From Diphasiastrum complanatum (taxonomy: Eukaryota > Streptophyta > Lycopodiopsida > Lycopodiales > Lycopodiaceae): 64,000 nucleotides of DNA. Shown in pieces: positions 49,658-59,683 of the stretch. The notes under the pieces are model-generated. The model was not told the DNA's origin. It saw only the letters and a program-made list of their open reading frames with translations, and did not search any database. The stretch spans positions 51,219,325 through 51,283,324 of the forward strand of contig CM055106.1 in the NCBI GenBank assembly GCA_029204225.1. Direction: 5' to 3'. Positions within the stretch are counted from its first letter, which is position 1. Each line of letters opens with the position of its first letter. The position numbers and the translations under genes were made by a program.

Positions 49658-52600
49658 TATTGGGGGTATTCCCAACAAAGTGTAAATAAATAAAATCATC
49701 CAATAAAATGTGTTGCGAGGGCATGGCATCCTGCATGTATAAGTCCATGGCCCAATGAGCACGCAAATAAAGTTGTAAATAAAATAAACATGACTTGGGC
49801 CTTGGAATTAAAATAAAACTAGAGGCCCAATGTCATAGAGTTGGGTCCAAATTGGGACTCACATGAATCTTGTGATTTCTAATGCACTTTTTGTGGACCC
49901 TTGGATCAAGTTGGGTCCAAGATGAATGGATAGGATCATTCTGAATAGTAGCCAATAGGATTGAGGGGCAAGGGTCTTCCCCATTTCATAAAAAGACACC
50001 ATTTGTACACTATTTCCATGCTTAATGAGAAGGAGGAAACTCTACCATTTTTGGAAGAGAAGCATCCTCATTTGCTATTCACTACTTGCTAATGCTCTTG
50101 ATTGTGTTTTTCATTGCTTTCTATTTCCATGTTTATTGTTTGCCATAGTGAATGCTTTTCCATTAGCAAGCATAAGGAGCATTTGAGCTAACCTCCACCC
50201 TCAATCTCTATCTCTCTCTCTTTCTCTCTTCTCTTCTCAATCTCTTCTTTTCTATCCCTTCCCTTCACCCAAATCATGATGAATGTTAGTGTAGAGGAGT
50301 AGAGTTAAAGGATAATAGTGTTAGTGGTGATTAGAGTTAAGGGAAAAAGTAGCAAATTAACTAAAAGTAGCATCTATGCATAGTTAGGTACCTATCCAGT
50401 GATCTAACCCTTGTTGACAGGCGGGAGGGCTATACTACGCAAGATCTTTGACCCTACAGTGGCGCCGTTGCCGGGGATAGGTTTCCACTAACTAGTTTAG
50501 CTGCATTTTAGCTATTTTCTTACTTTTTAGAGTAGTTTTAGGTAGATTTTTGGGTGTTTAGAGTTAGTTTTCTGTATTTTTTTGTGTTTGGACTGTTCAC
50601 ATCTAGCGGAGGAGGTGTGAGAGGGTAGAGGAGGCCCTGAACAGTCTCTAAGGGCTTGAAACCCAAATCAACCAGCCAAAAAACCCAAAAAAAACACACC
50701 AATCTACATTGTGGAGAGAAAAAGAGCTTAAAATCTCATTAGATTTTTATATCTCCAGAATCAGTGAGAACTAACCCTTGCATGATTGGCAACAGCTCCA
50801 AGGTACTATCCCAGACCTACATAGAAGCCTGCAAGAGTTAGATCCAAGCAGATTCTAAAAATCAGAGAAAAATCATAAAAAATTTAAAAAGCCCTTAAAA
50901 AAATCCAAAAAAAATTCAAATCTTCATAGAACTCTCGCAGAGCCCTCTGAAGTTCCATCTCAGTGAGACCAGGACACAGAGAAACTTGCGAGAGTTACTT
51001 TGATGTCTAAGTGCCTGTGCGAGAGTTCCCAGTGAAAAAAAGACGGGAAAGTACCAGTGAACCCTCACAGACAGCAAAATTTTTAGTTCTAGTGGTCAAG
51101 AACTCTCGTAGAGGATTCTGAAGTTCCATCTCAGTGAGACCAGGACACAGAAGAGCTTGCGAGAGTTAGTCTGATTCTAGTGAGGGGAAAATTGGATTTA
51201 AGTGCTAAAAAAATCACTAAAAAGATAAGATCCAGCAAATACTTCCAATAAGAACTCTCGCAAACCCTCTTAATCGATTCAAAATGGCAATTTACATTAG
51301 TGATGAAGCCTGCGAGAGTTAGTGTGATGATTTGGTAAAGATCAAGCCAAAAAAGTGGTTTTAAATCCTCACAGACAGTGGAATTTTCACTTCTTGCGAG
51401 AGTTAACTCTTGCAAAGAATTCTATAGTGAGATCTGACCCAGATCCAGCTACTGTGAACCTTGCGAGAGTTACTTCCCAGAGATCTGAAAGATATCAAAT
51501 TTTTTACCTGCAAAAACAGCCAAAGAACCCTCGCATAGCCAAATCTCGCACAAGATAACTCTCGCAGACAAGATCAGTGAAAGATCTGCATCAGATCTAG
51601 CTACTACCAAAATCTCAGGTCAATCAGTGCAAGGAGTAAAAAGTTATCAAGGAAAAACCACCGTAAAAGACCTAAAATTCACTTCCGGCCGATCAGATCG
51701 ATCAGATCCTTGAAGATTCAGACTGCATCCTACTGTTCAAGCAAGATCCAATCACTTTAGAACCCACCATCAGATGAATCTGAGATCGGGACGATCACTA
51801 GCACAAAGAATAGCAAATCAGGCACCACACCTTCCCAGATTAGCAGTTGTGCAACAAGAGGCAGAACCGGAACCAGCACCAATGGATCCAATGGGCCAAC
51901 CCGTACCTGTTGCTCCCTTGCAAGCAGTCCGAAGAGCACCACAGATGGAGATACTAAAATATGATGGATCATCAGATCCCATCCGATTTCTCCAGATCTA
52001 CGAGCAAGCTTGTGAAGTCTACGGCGAACGGAAACCTGCGGAGAAGCTGATGCTATTCCCTATGTCCTTACTAGCAGTGGCTCAGGATTGGTTTTTCAAC
52101 CTGTCAGAGGAAGAGAAATCCACCTGGGAAGCAGTTAAAGTGGCTCTCATTACGCGCTTTAAACCAAAAAGGTTCCAAGAAGACCCGTTTCTCCTGCTGA
52201 GCAAAGTCAAAATGGGATTATATTGAACTGGTCAAACATCTACGATCCGAGTGCAGTGCAACCCTGACTCCCGATCATGTGGTGATCATGTGGTTCCTAG
52301 CCGGATTACCACAAAGCATTAGAAGTGAACTAAAATGACGGGAGCAATACGCTACTCTACAAGAAGCTATGGAAGATGCCATCAGGGAAGAGGATGAGGG
52401 ATCTGACGACGAATATCCTTCACACTCCTACTCCCTCGATCGCATCATCATCATCAAACGCATCCACTCTATCCTCAAAACTGTTGCTGGAGCAAATGAC
52501 AAAATTACACAAATAGCAGATAGAGCAACTTACGGTGCAGTTTGACCAAAAACTTAAAGCCTTACAAGGAACTATAGCAGTAACTCCACATCAACCAAAA

Positions 52601-53822
52601 CCAAACCAGCTGCAGTATCCTCGATGGGAGAATGTATGGTGTTCAGTATGCACACAAAACCATACAACGAACGAGTGTCCAGTCCTAAAGCAAAATCTAA
52701 GACTGACACACCATCTATGCAATGCAACATCGCACGATACGACATTTTGTCCATTTAACCCCCGGATTGTTCAACAGAAGAGAAGTCCTTACTAGACTTC
52801 ATATCCTTATCATCAAGGGGCACCCAATGCGGCACCAAGGTACGGCGCACCAAATCACCCATAGCGTATGGCCTTACTAGCTCCACCAGGGCCAGCCAAT
52901 CAACAAGTGGCCCATGTAAACCTGACAGCAGCAGAACCAGAGATGCAAATGCCACCTCAACCTGAGCAGCAGCAATGGTACGGACCAGATGAACCATTTA
53001 TGGATCCTGCCATAAATGAATATGTTTCGGCGTATGCAGCTCAAACTCAGCGCTAAGGCGGAAGAAATTACGGCTGCTACGCATGCGGCAAAGGACACAT
53101 AATAGCAGAATGTCCCTACAAGGGACAATATACAACCTCCTGCCGAGAATGCGGTTATGGACACTGTTACAAGAATTGTCCATTTAAACTTGGAACCAGT
53201 GCACCTCTTAATCTCATTGCCATACAACAACCAGCAGTTCCAGCGGGGATGCCATCGGAAGGTCGACAATTCCACGCTCCTATGTTAGCTGTTATGCGAG
53301 CACAGAAGAGGAAGGTCACCACCACCATCGGTCACTGACGACCAACTCTCAACTTCAGCGCCATATCCAAATGTGAGGAAAGAGAGAAGACATTACCAGA
53401 AAATAAGACACTGGGTACAGAAAGCACAAGCAGAGGAAAAAGAGCAAGAAAGAGACCATTCCACGGAACCTCCAGTTGGCGTCGAACGCAGACCGCAAAC
53501 AGGCTCACCACTGCGCACTGATCAGAATGATCGGTTGCACCAACATGAACCACCTTTCTACATGGTGGAGTCCGAGGAACCACGCACTGAAAGGCTCACA
53601 CTATTACTGTCAAGCCATATTAGTTTACCACTCGGAGAGCTACTACGGATTGCAAAACAAGCAAAAAGCCTTCTAGCTGAATGGGCCAAAGCAAATGAGG
53701 AGCCAGTAGTGCCCGAGCCCATATATTGTGTGGGCTATGATGAAACAAATAACGTCCTCCACATTGGAGCAGCATGGGAAAGTGAGGAACACAACATCAC
53801 TTTACCAATCAAACACAAGAGA
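49658..53822 (+). mobile_element. Gypsy J2, left part: 5' LTR, leader and gag (inserted in H, split by G)
   Basis: LTR 49658-50458 (about 800 bp), then primer site TGGCGCCGTTGCCGGGGATA from 50460. Leader 50480-51770 with the CTCTCGCA/TGCGAGAG array. Gag from about 51774 (PIRFLQIYEQACEVYGERKP, WFFNLSEEEKSTWEAVK), then four C/H clusters of the form CX2CX3HX4C or close to it (CSVCTQNHTTNEC at about 52650, LCNATSHDTTFC at about 52710, CYACGKGHIIAEC at about 53078, CRECGYGHCYKNC at about 53140). At 53822 element G interrupts it. The primer site type and lack of a chromodomain place J on the Athila/Tat side of Gypsy. Broken in several places. Confidence 0.88.
50640..51580 (+). repeat. Oppositely oriented CTCTCGCA/TGCGAGAG motif array, J2 leader
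   Basis: About a dozen motifs: CTCTCGCA-type near 50936, 51110, 51255, 51530 and 51560; TGCGAGAG-type near 50995, 51018, 51160, 51310, 51402 and 51463, with additional weaker forms. Several are embedded in a longer unit containing CTGAAGTTCCATCTCAGTGA. The array is conserved in position and content with J1. Confidence 0.75.
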
Positions 53823-54475
53823 TGTGAAAAATTGTCAACTAGTAGTATTTTCCTAACTTGAGATTTTGTAGGCCTATGGCCAAATAAAAGTTAGAGATAG
53901 GTTCATACATGTATGTAGAGGCCCAAAGTATGTGTACACTACTTTTGAGGTCACATTAATTAGAGGAGGTCGAGTGTGGAGCTCTTCTATTGGCTCATAA
54001 TTTGGTGCATTCCTATTTGACCAAATTTCTAGGTATATGGGTGAATCCTATTGGACCCCAATTTTAGCCTATCATAAGACAAGTGGCCAAGAGGCACTAT
54101 GGCTGCTATAAATAGCCATCTCCACGAGTATGTACACATCTCATTTTCATTCTATTGAATGAATGTTATGCTCTTTGAAGATCCATCTTCTTCTCTCTCA
54201 CTTTTTTGTTCATATCTTGCATTCTAGCCACTAGAATTGTGATTTCTTTGTTGCTATGGCTTCACACGTGTGAAATGCAGGTTGTAGGCTCTGAAGTACG
54301 GACAGGGACAGCAAGTTTCTGTTTGTGGAAGCTTATGATCAGATTTTGATGTTTAGTTGATGTTTAGTATGCTTAACATCACAATTTCTATCATTTTTTC
54401 AATCTAGATGTGCATAACTTCCATGGCCAAGATCTTTATGAAACTTTAGCATCTTTTGGATCTGAGTTTTTCACA
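53823..54475 (+). repeat. 5' LTR of element G
   Basis: 653 bp. TATA box TATAAATA at 54107-54114 predicts transcription start near 54140. CACACGTGTG at 54263-54272 lies downstream of that start, in the transcribed part. Confidence 0.96.
54107..54114 (+). promoter_or_regulatory. TATA box in the 5' LTR of G
   Basis: TATAAATA in the context GGCTGCTATAAATAGCC, about 285 bases into the LTR. It is the only strong TATA box in the LTR. Confidence 0.7.
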
Positions 54476-55084
54476 TGGTATCAGAGCATTAGGCGGCCAA
54501 ATGTGCAGGTTTTGCCAGATTTAGAAGAGATTTGTGGGCGAGTTTGCTTTTGTAGCATTCCAATCAAGTTTCTAGCTAAAAATCTTGTTGATTTATGTGT
54601 AGAAATTGGATCTTTGTGATCAAAACATCATTTGTATGCATTTCAATTGAAGTAGGGCGAATTCCCTCTGTACTTATCAGAATAAGGAGACAAAAATTGT
54701 TTTGGAAAGAGGGAGATGCAAGATCCAACAAGATCCTATTAGTTTTCCATTCTAGCATATAGTTTTTTGATTCAATTTCTTGCTTCTTCATGTCAAAAAC
54801 TTCAAAATTGATGTAACCCTCTGATTTTCAGTTTGCTGAATGATTCAAGAGTGTATTTCAATCTTAGGAGTGAGGGAAAAGCAAGTATATTGAGGTTTGG
54901 TCTTGGTTTGATCAAGAAATCATAAAACTAGTGGCTAAAATTGAGGAAAAAGTGAGGAAAAGAGAGAAAAAGTAAGGTTTTAGGTTCCAAATCTTTGTGA
55001 TTTCTTCTTGTGTTTCATTTGTTGATTCAAGAGAGTGCTTAGTGCATTGGAACAGGTCAAAGATCAGAGATCAATCATTGCAAC

Positions 55085-58000
55085 ATGGCTACAAATGGAG
55101 GCTACATGTTGGAAAGCAATGATAGGCTTACCTCCCTCAACTATTCTACTTGGAAAGTAAGGATGGAGTCTTTGCTTGAGATGAATGAGTTGATGGATAT
55201 TGTTGTAGGTGTGGAGGAGAGACCTTTGGCACCTCAAGAACAATTGAGGTATGACAAGAGGGCAAAGAAAGCCCTTCACATGATCAAGATGAATGTGACA
55301 AATGAGCTTATCAAAGAGGTTGGTAAGTGCACATCATCTAGTGAAGCTTGGGAAGCCTTGAAGAAGGTTTATGAATCCAAGTCTACTTCTAGAGTGTTGA
55401 CTTTAAGAAGGCAAATCTTTTCTTGTATGCAAAAGAAGAGTGAGAATGGACATGCTTTTGTTTTGAGAGTTAAAGCATTGAATGATGAGTTAGCATGCAT
55501 TAATGATGGCATAAATAATGAGGAGCTTGTTCAAGTGATTCTCAATGGCTTGTTGGATGATCATGCTAATCTTGTTCAAAGTTATGCTATCCAAAAATGT
55601 TTACCAAGTGTTGGAGACTTGCAAGAGGTCTTGTTGGCTGAAGAATTCAGGTTGCAAGCAAGAGTGGGAGCATCTTCTACATCTCAAGGAGGAGAAGAGG
55701 AGGCAATGTTCTCTAAAGGCAAGTTCAAGGGCAAAGGTAAAAGCAATTGGTCTAAAGGGCAAGACCAAGGTGAGCACTCTACTTTTGGCAAAAAGAAGGA
55801 TAGATCTAAGCTAAAATGTTTCTATTGTGGAGTCAAAGGGCATTTTGCTAGTGATTGTTTTAAGAAAAAGAGGGATCAAGGGGAAAAGCAAACCAATCTA
55901 ACTATTGATGAGGGTGGGGATGAGCTTCTTTCAAATGATGCTTTTGTTATGTCATCTTGCTTGTTGGCTAATCATGGAGACATTGATCCTTGGTGGATTG
56001 ATAGTGGAGCCACTTCTCATATGACATATCATAAAGAGTATTTTTCATCTTTAATGGCATTTGATGGTGATAGGAAGGTAATCTATACCGCAAATGATGG
56101 TGAGTGTACAATCAAGGGGATTGGCACAATTCCTATTTCACTTTCTACAAATAGGAATATAGAATTGAAAGATGTTTTGCTCATTCCATCCATTACCAAG
56201 AACTTACTTAGTGTAAGCCAAATGCTTGACAAAGGATTCAAAGTTGAGTTTGATGGTGATGCTTGCTTGATCAAAAAGGGGTGTAGTATCATTGCAAAAG
56301 GGAAAAGGCAAGGGAAATTGTTCAAGCTTGATGCATGTGTTGTTGCTAACCAAGTTGGATGCATGGCAAATGAACAAATGTCAATTCAAGAGGTATGGCA
56401 TAAAAGGATGGGACATCTCAACTACAAGGCCTTGGAGGTAATAGCCAAAAAGGAGGTAGTAAGGGGACTTCCCAAGTCTCTTACTTGCTTGAATCATGTT
56501 TGTGAAGAATGTGCTTTGTCTAAATCACATAGATTGCCATATACTAGATCTATATCTAGATCTAAGATGCCTTTTTCTCTCTTGCATTCGGATATTCATG
56601 GTGTTACTACAATTAGCAATGGAGGTGCTAAGATGTATGTAACTTTCATTGATGATTTTAGTAGATTTTGTTGGGTTTATCTACTAAAGAGCAAGGATGA
56701 GGTGTTTGATGTGTTTGTCAAGTTCAAAGTTGCTATTGAGACTCAATTTACAACCAAAATCAAATGCTTGAGGAGCGACAATGGTGGTGAATACATTTCT
56801 AACAAATTCAAAGCCTTTTGCGATGAGCATGGGATCAAGAGGGAGTACACATGTCCAAGAACACCACAACAAAATGGAGTGGCCGAGAGGAAGAATAGAA
56901 CCTTGTGTGAGAGTGCAAAGGCAATGAGATTGAATGCTAATCTTCCTAAACCTTTTTGGAGTGATGCTTTGTTGTGTGCAAATTTCCTATGCAATAGATG
57001 GCCAAGTGTTGTATTGGAAGGAAAAACCCCTTTTGAAGCTTTGTTTGGTATGAAGCCTAATGTCAAGTTTCTAAGAACTTTTGGATGCATTTGCTACTTC
57101 AACATTACTCTTGATGATAGAACTAAGGAGGATCCATCTTCAAGAAAGGGCATTTTTGTTGGTTATAGTGAAGTAAGCAAAGCATATAGGATTTATGTTC
57201 CTTCAATCAAGAAAGTGTTCACAAGTAGGGATGTCATTTTTGATGAAAGTAACATTCCAAAAGTTGTTTCAAGTGATGATGGTGTTGTTGCAACTAATGT
57301 GCTTGATGACAATGGAGTTGATGACACATTGGATGTGGATGTTGAAGAAGCCTCTTCAAGTCAAATTCCAAGGAGAACTCCAAGGCATAAAGTGAAACCC
57401 TCAAGGCTCACTTATGATGGCAAAGGTAAGCAAGTGGTGGATGGATCCAACTATGCTTTCCTAACTTCTTTTGATGTACCTTCATGTGTAGATGAAGCAA
57501 GGCAAAAAGAGGAATGGATCCAAGCAATGGATCTTGAGTTTGAAGCACTTATGAAGAACAACACATGGAGATTGGTGGAGCTTCCAAAGGGCAAAAGTGC
57601 AATTGGATGCAAATGGATCTTCAAGGTAAAGACAAATCAAGATGGATCTATCAACAAGTTGAAGGCAAGGTTGGTGGCTAAAGGTTATGCTCAAGAGCAT
57701 GGCATTGACTATGAGGAAACCTTTGCACCCGTGGCAAAGATGGTGAGCATAAGAGTAATCATTTCCCTTGCAACTCTTTATGGATGGGATCTTTGGCAAT
57801 TAGACATTTCTAATGCTTTCTTGAATGGTGATCTTGAAGAGGAAGTCTACATGGAGCAACCCGAGAGCTATGTTTCTCATAGCAAGCCTAATCATGTGTG
57901 TTTTCTACAAAAAAGTTTGTATGGTCTTAAGCAAGCACCAAGGAGTTGGTATGCTAGGCTTAACTCTTTTCTACTTTCTCAAAACTTCACTATGAGTGAG

Positions 58001-59035
58001 TATGATCATTCACTTTACTTTAGAATTAGTGCTAATGATGTTACAATCCTTCTAATTTATGTGGATGACATTATTTTAAGTGGAGGGAACAAGGAAGATA
58101 TAGAAGATATCAAGAAAGCACTAAAAAAGGAATTTGAAGTGCATGATCTTGGTCTTTTGAGCTATATCTTAGGAATAGAAGTAATTAGAACTTCTCAAGT
58201 CACTTTTATTTCACAAGAGAAGTATGCTATTTCTATTCTCAATAGATTTCATATGGTAGATGCAAATCCTATTGATACACCTATGGAATCACATGTAAAG
58301 CTAACTATAAGAGGTAATGAAAGATCCTTCGAGGACATTACTCTCTATAGGAAGCTAATAGGTTCTCTTATATATCTAACCATCACAAGACCTGATTTAT
58401 CTTATTGTGTTGGTAGATTAAGCCAATTCATGCAAGATCCTAGCATAGAACATTGGAAACTAGGAAAGAGGATCTTGAGATACATCTCGGGAACAAAAGA
58501 TTTTGGCATTGTTTATAGAGGCTCATCACCTAACTTATTTGGTTTTTCAGATTCAGATTTTGCAGGAGACCTTATGGATAGAAAATCCATAAATGCACAT
58601 GCTATTTTCATAGGTGATGGAGCTATCTCATGGATGTCGAAGAAACAAGCAACTATATCACTTTCTTCTAGTGAGGCCGAGTACAAAGCTTTGACATCAT
58701 GCACAAAGGAGATGGTGTGGATCAAGAGGATGATTATGGAGCTTCATTTGCTGGATTTTTCAGAGAGTCCAATCATCTTTTGTGACAACCTTTCAGCCCA
58801 AAGTCTAGCAAGCAATCCGGTTTTCCATGCAAGGAGCAAACATATCGAGGTGGCTTACCATTTTGTGAGAGAACAAGTGTTGGCAAAAGAGATCAAGCTT
58901 GAACATGTCCCATCAAAGGAATGTGTGGCTGATATCTTTACCAAAGCATTGGGAAAGGACTTATTTTTCAAGCATAGAACAAGTCTTGGTGTACTTTCTA
59001 AATCTATGCTAAAACTAGTTGAAGAGGGAGTGTGA
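55085..59035 (+). CDS. Gag-pol polyprotein of Copia element G (1316 aa)
   Basis: Single frame with the usual Ty1/Copia order. Gag about 1-240 (YSTWKVRMESLLEMNELMDI), zinc knuckle CFYCGVKGHFASDC at 245-258, protease with D306-S-G (WIDSGATSHM), GAG-pre-integrase WHKRMGHLN from 438, integrase with catalytic D503, D565 and E601 (D,D35E spacing), reverse transcriptase with D907 in LDISNAFLNG and YVDD at 992-995, RNase H at about 1150-1290 (WMSKKQATISLSSSEAEYKA). The first ATG after the leader fits the gag start of A and F. All key residues of the family are present. The stop codon lies in the first bases of the right LTR. Known role: copies the element RNA into DNA in cytoplasmic particles and integrates it in the nucleus. 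Gag and Pol are in one frame, as is common in plant Copia. Confidence 0.96.
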   Translation: MATNGGYMLESNDRLTSLNYSTWKVRMESLLEMNELMDIVVGVEERPLAPQEQLRYDKRAKKALHMIKMNVTNELIKEVGKCTSSSEAWEALKKVYESKSTSRVLTLRRQIFSCMQKKSENGHAFVLRVKALNDELACINDGINNEELVQVILNGLLDDHANLVQSYAIQKCLPSVGDLQEVLLAEEFRLQARVGASSTSQGGEEEAMFSKGKFKGKGKSNWSKGQDQGEHSTFGKKKDRSKLKCFYCGVKGHFASDCFKKKRDQGEKQTNLTIDEGGDELLSNDAFVMSSCLLANHGDIDPWWIDSGATSHMTYHKEYFSSLMAFDGDRKVIYTANDGECTIKGIGTIPISLSTNRNIELKDVLLIPSITKNLLSVSQMLDKGFKVEFDGDACLIKKGCSIIAKGKRQGKLFKLDACVVANQVGCMANEQMSIQEVWHKRMGHLNYKALEVIAKKEVVRGLPKSLTCLNHVCEECALSKSHRLPYTRSISRSKMPFSLLHSDIHGVTTISNGGAKMYVTFIDDFSRFCWVYLLKSKDEVFDVFVKFKVAIETQFTTKIKCLRSDNGGEYISNKFKAFCDEHGIKREYTCPRTPQQNGVAERKNRTLCESAKAMRLNANLPKPFWSDALLCANFLCNRWPSVVLEGKTPFEALFGMKPNVKFLRTFGCICYFNITLDDRTKEDPSSRKGIFVGYSEVSKAYRIYVPSIKKVFTSRDVIFDESNIPKVVSSDDGVVATNVLDDNGVDDTLDVDVEEASSSQIPRRTPRHKVKPSRLTYDGKGKQVVDGSNYAFLTSFDVPSCVDEARQKEEWIQAMDLEFEALMKNNTWRLVELPKGKSAIGCKWIFKVKTNQDGSINKLKARLVAKGYAQEHGIDYEETFAPVAKMVSIRVIISLATLYGWDLWQLDISNAFLNGDLEEEVYMEQPESYVSHSKPNHVCFLQKSLYGLKQAPRSWYARLNSFLLSQNFTMSEYDHSLYFRISANDVTILLIYVDDIILSGGNKEDIEDIKKALKKEFEVHDLGLLSYILGIEVIRTSQVTFISQEKYAISILNRFHMVDANPIDTPMESHVKLTIRGNERSFEDITLYRKLIGSLIYLTITRPDLSYCVGRLSQFMQDPSIEHWKLGKRILRYISGTKDFGIVYRGSSPNLFGFSDSDFAGDLMDRKSINAHAIFIGDGAISWMSKKQATISLSSSEAEYKALTSCTKEMVWIKRMIMELHLLDFSESPIIFCDNLSAQSLASNPVFHARSKHIEVAYHFVREQVLAKEIKLEHVPSKECVADIFTKALGKDLFFKHRTSLGVLSKSMLKLVEEGV

Positions 59036-59683
59036 AAAATTGTCAACTAGTAGTATTTTCCTAACTTGAGATTTTGTAGGCCTATGGCCAAATAAAAGTT
59101 AGAGATAGGTTCATACATGTATGTAGAGGCCCAAAGTATGTGTACACTACTTTTGAGGTCACATTAATTAGAGGAGGTCGAGTGTGGAGCTCTTCTATTG
59201 GCTCATAATTTGGTGCATTCCTATTTGACCAAATTTCTAGGTATATGGGTGAATCCTATTGGACCCCAATTTTAGCCTATCATAAGACAAGTGGCCAAGA
59301 GGCACTATGGCTGCTATAAATAGCCATCTCCACGAGTATGTACACATCTCATTTTCATTCTATTGAATGAATGTTATGCTCTTTGAAGATCCATCTTCTT
59401 CTCTCTCACTTTTTTGTTCATATCTTGCATTCTAGCCACTAGAATTGTGATTTCTTTGTTGCTATGGCTTCACACGTGTGAAATGCAGGTTGTAGGCTCT
59501 GAAGTACGGACAGGGACAGCAAGTTTCTGTTTGTGGAAGCTTATGATCAGATTTTGATGTTTAGTTGATGTTTAGTATGCTTAACATCACAATTTCTATC
59601 ATTTTTTCAATCTAGATGTGCATAACTTCCATGGCCAAGATCTTTATGAAACTTTAGCATCTTTTGGATCTGAGTTTTTCACA
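59031..59683 (+). repeat. 3' LTR of element G
   Basis: 653 bp, no difference from 53823-54475 seen by eye. Followed by the right AGAGA duplication. Confidence 0.96.

Larger units (their letters stand above)
53823..59683 (+). mobile_element. Copia element G, apparently whole and very recent
   Basis: LTRs 53823-54475 and 59031-59683, both 653 bp and identical as far as I can read. Ends TGTGAAAAATTG and TTTTTCACA. Five-base target duplication AGAGA on both sides (53818-53822 and 59684-59688). Primer site TGGTATCAGAGC at 54476-54487, leader to 55084, one uninterrupted gag-pol frame 55085-59035, polypurine tract GTTGAAGAGGGAG directly before the right LTR. No break seen. Inserted in the gag/protease junction of Gypsy J2. 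Identical LTRs mean an insertion too recent for LTR differences to have accumulated. Same family as D, related to A, E, F, H and I. Confidence 0.96.

Noticed and set aside
53332-53583. Minus-strand frame in the J2 gag region
   Set aside because: Shadow of the gag coding strand, no independent support.
58513-59046. Minus-strand frames inside element G
   Set aside because: Antisense shadows of the RNase H coding region.
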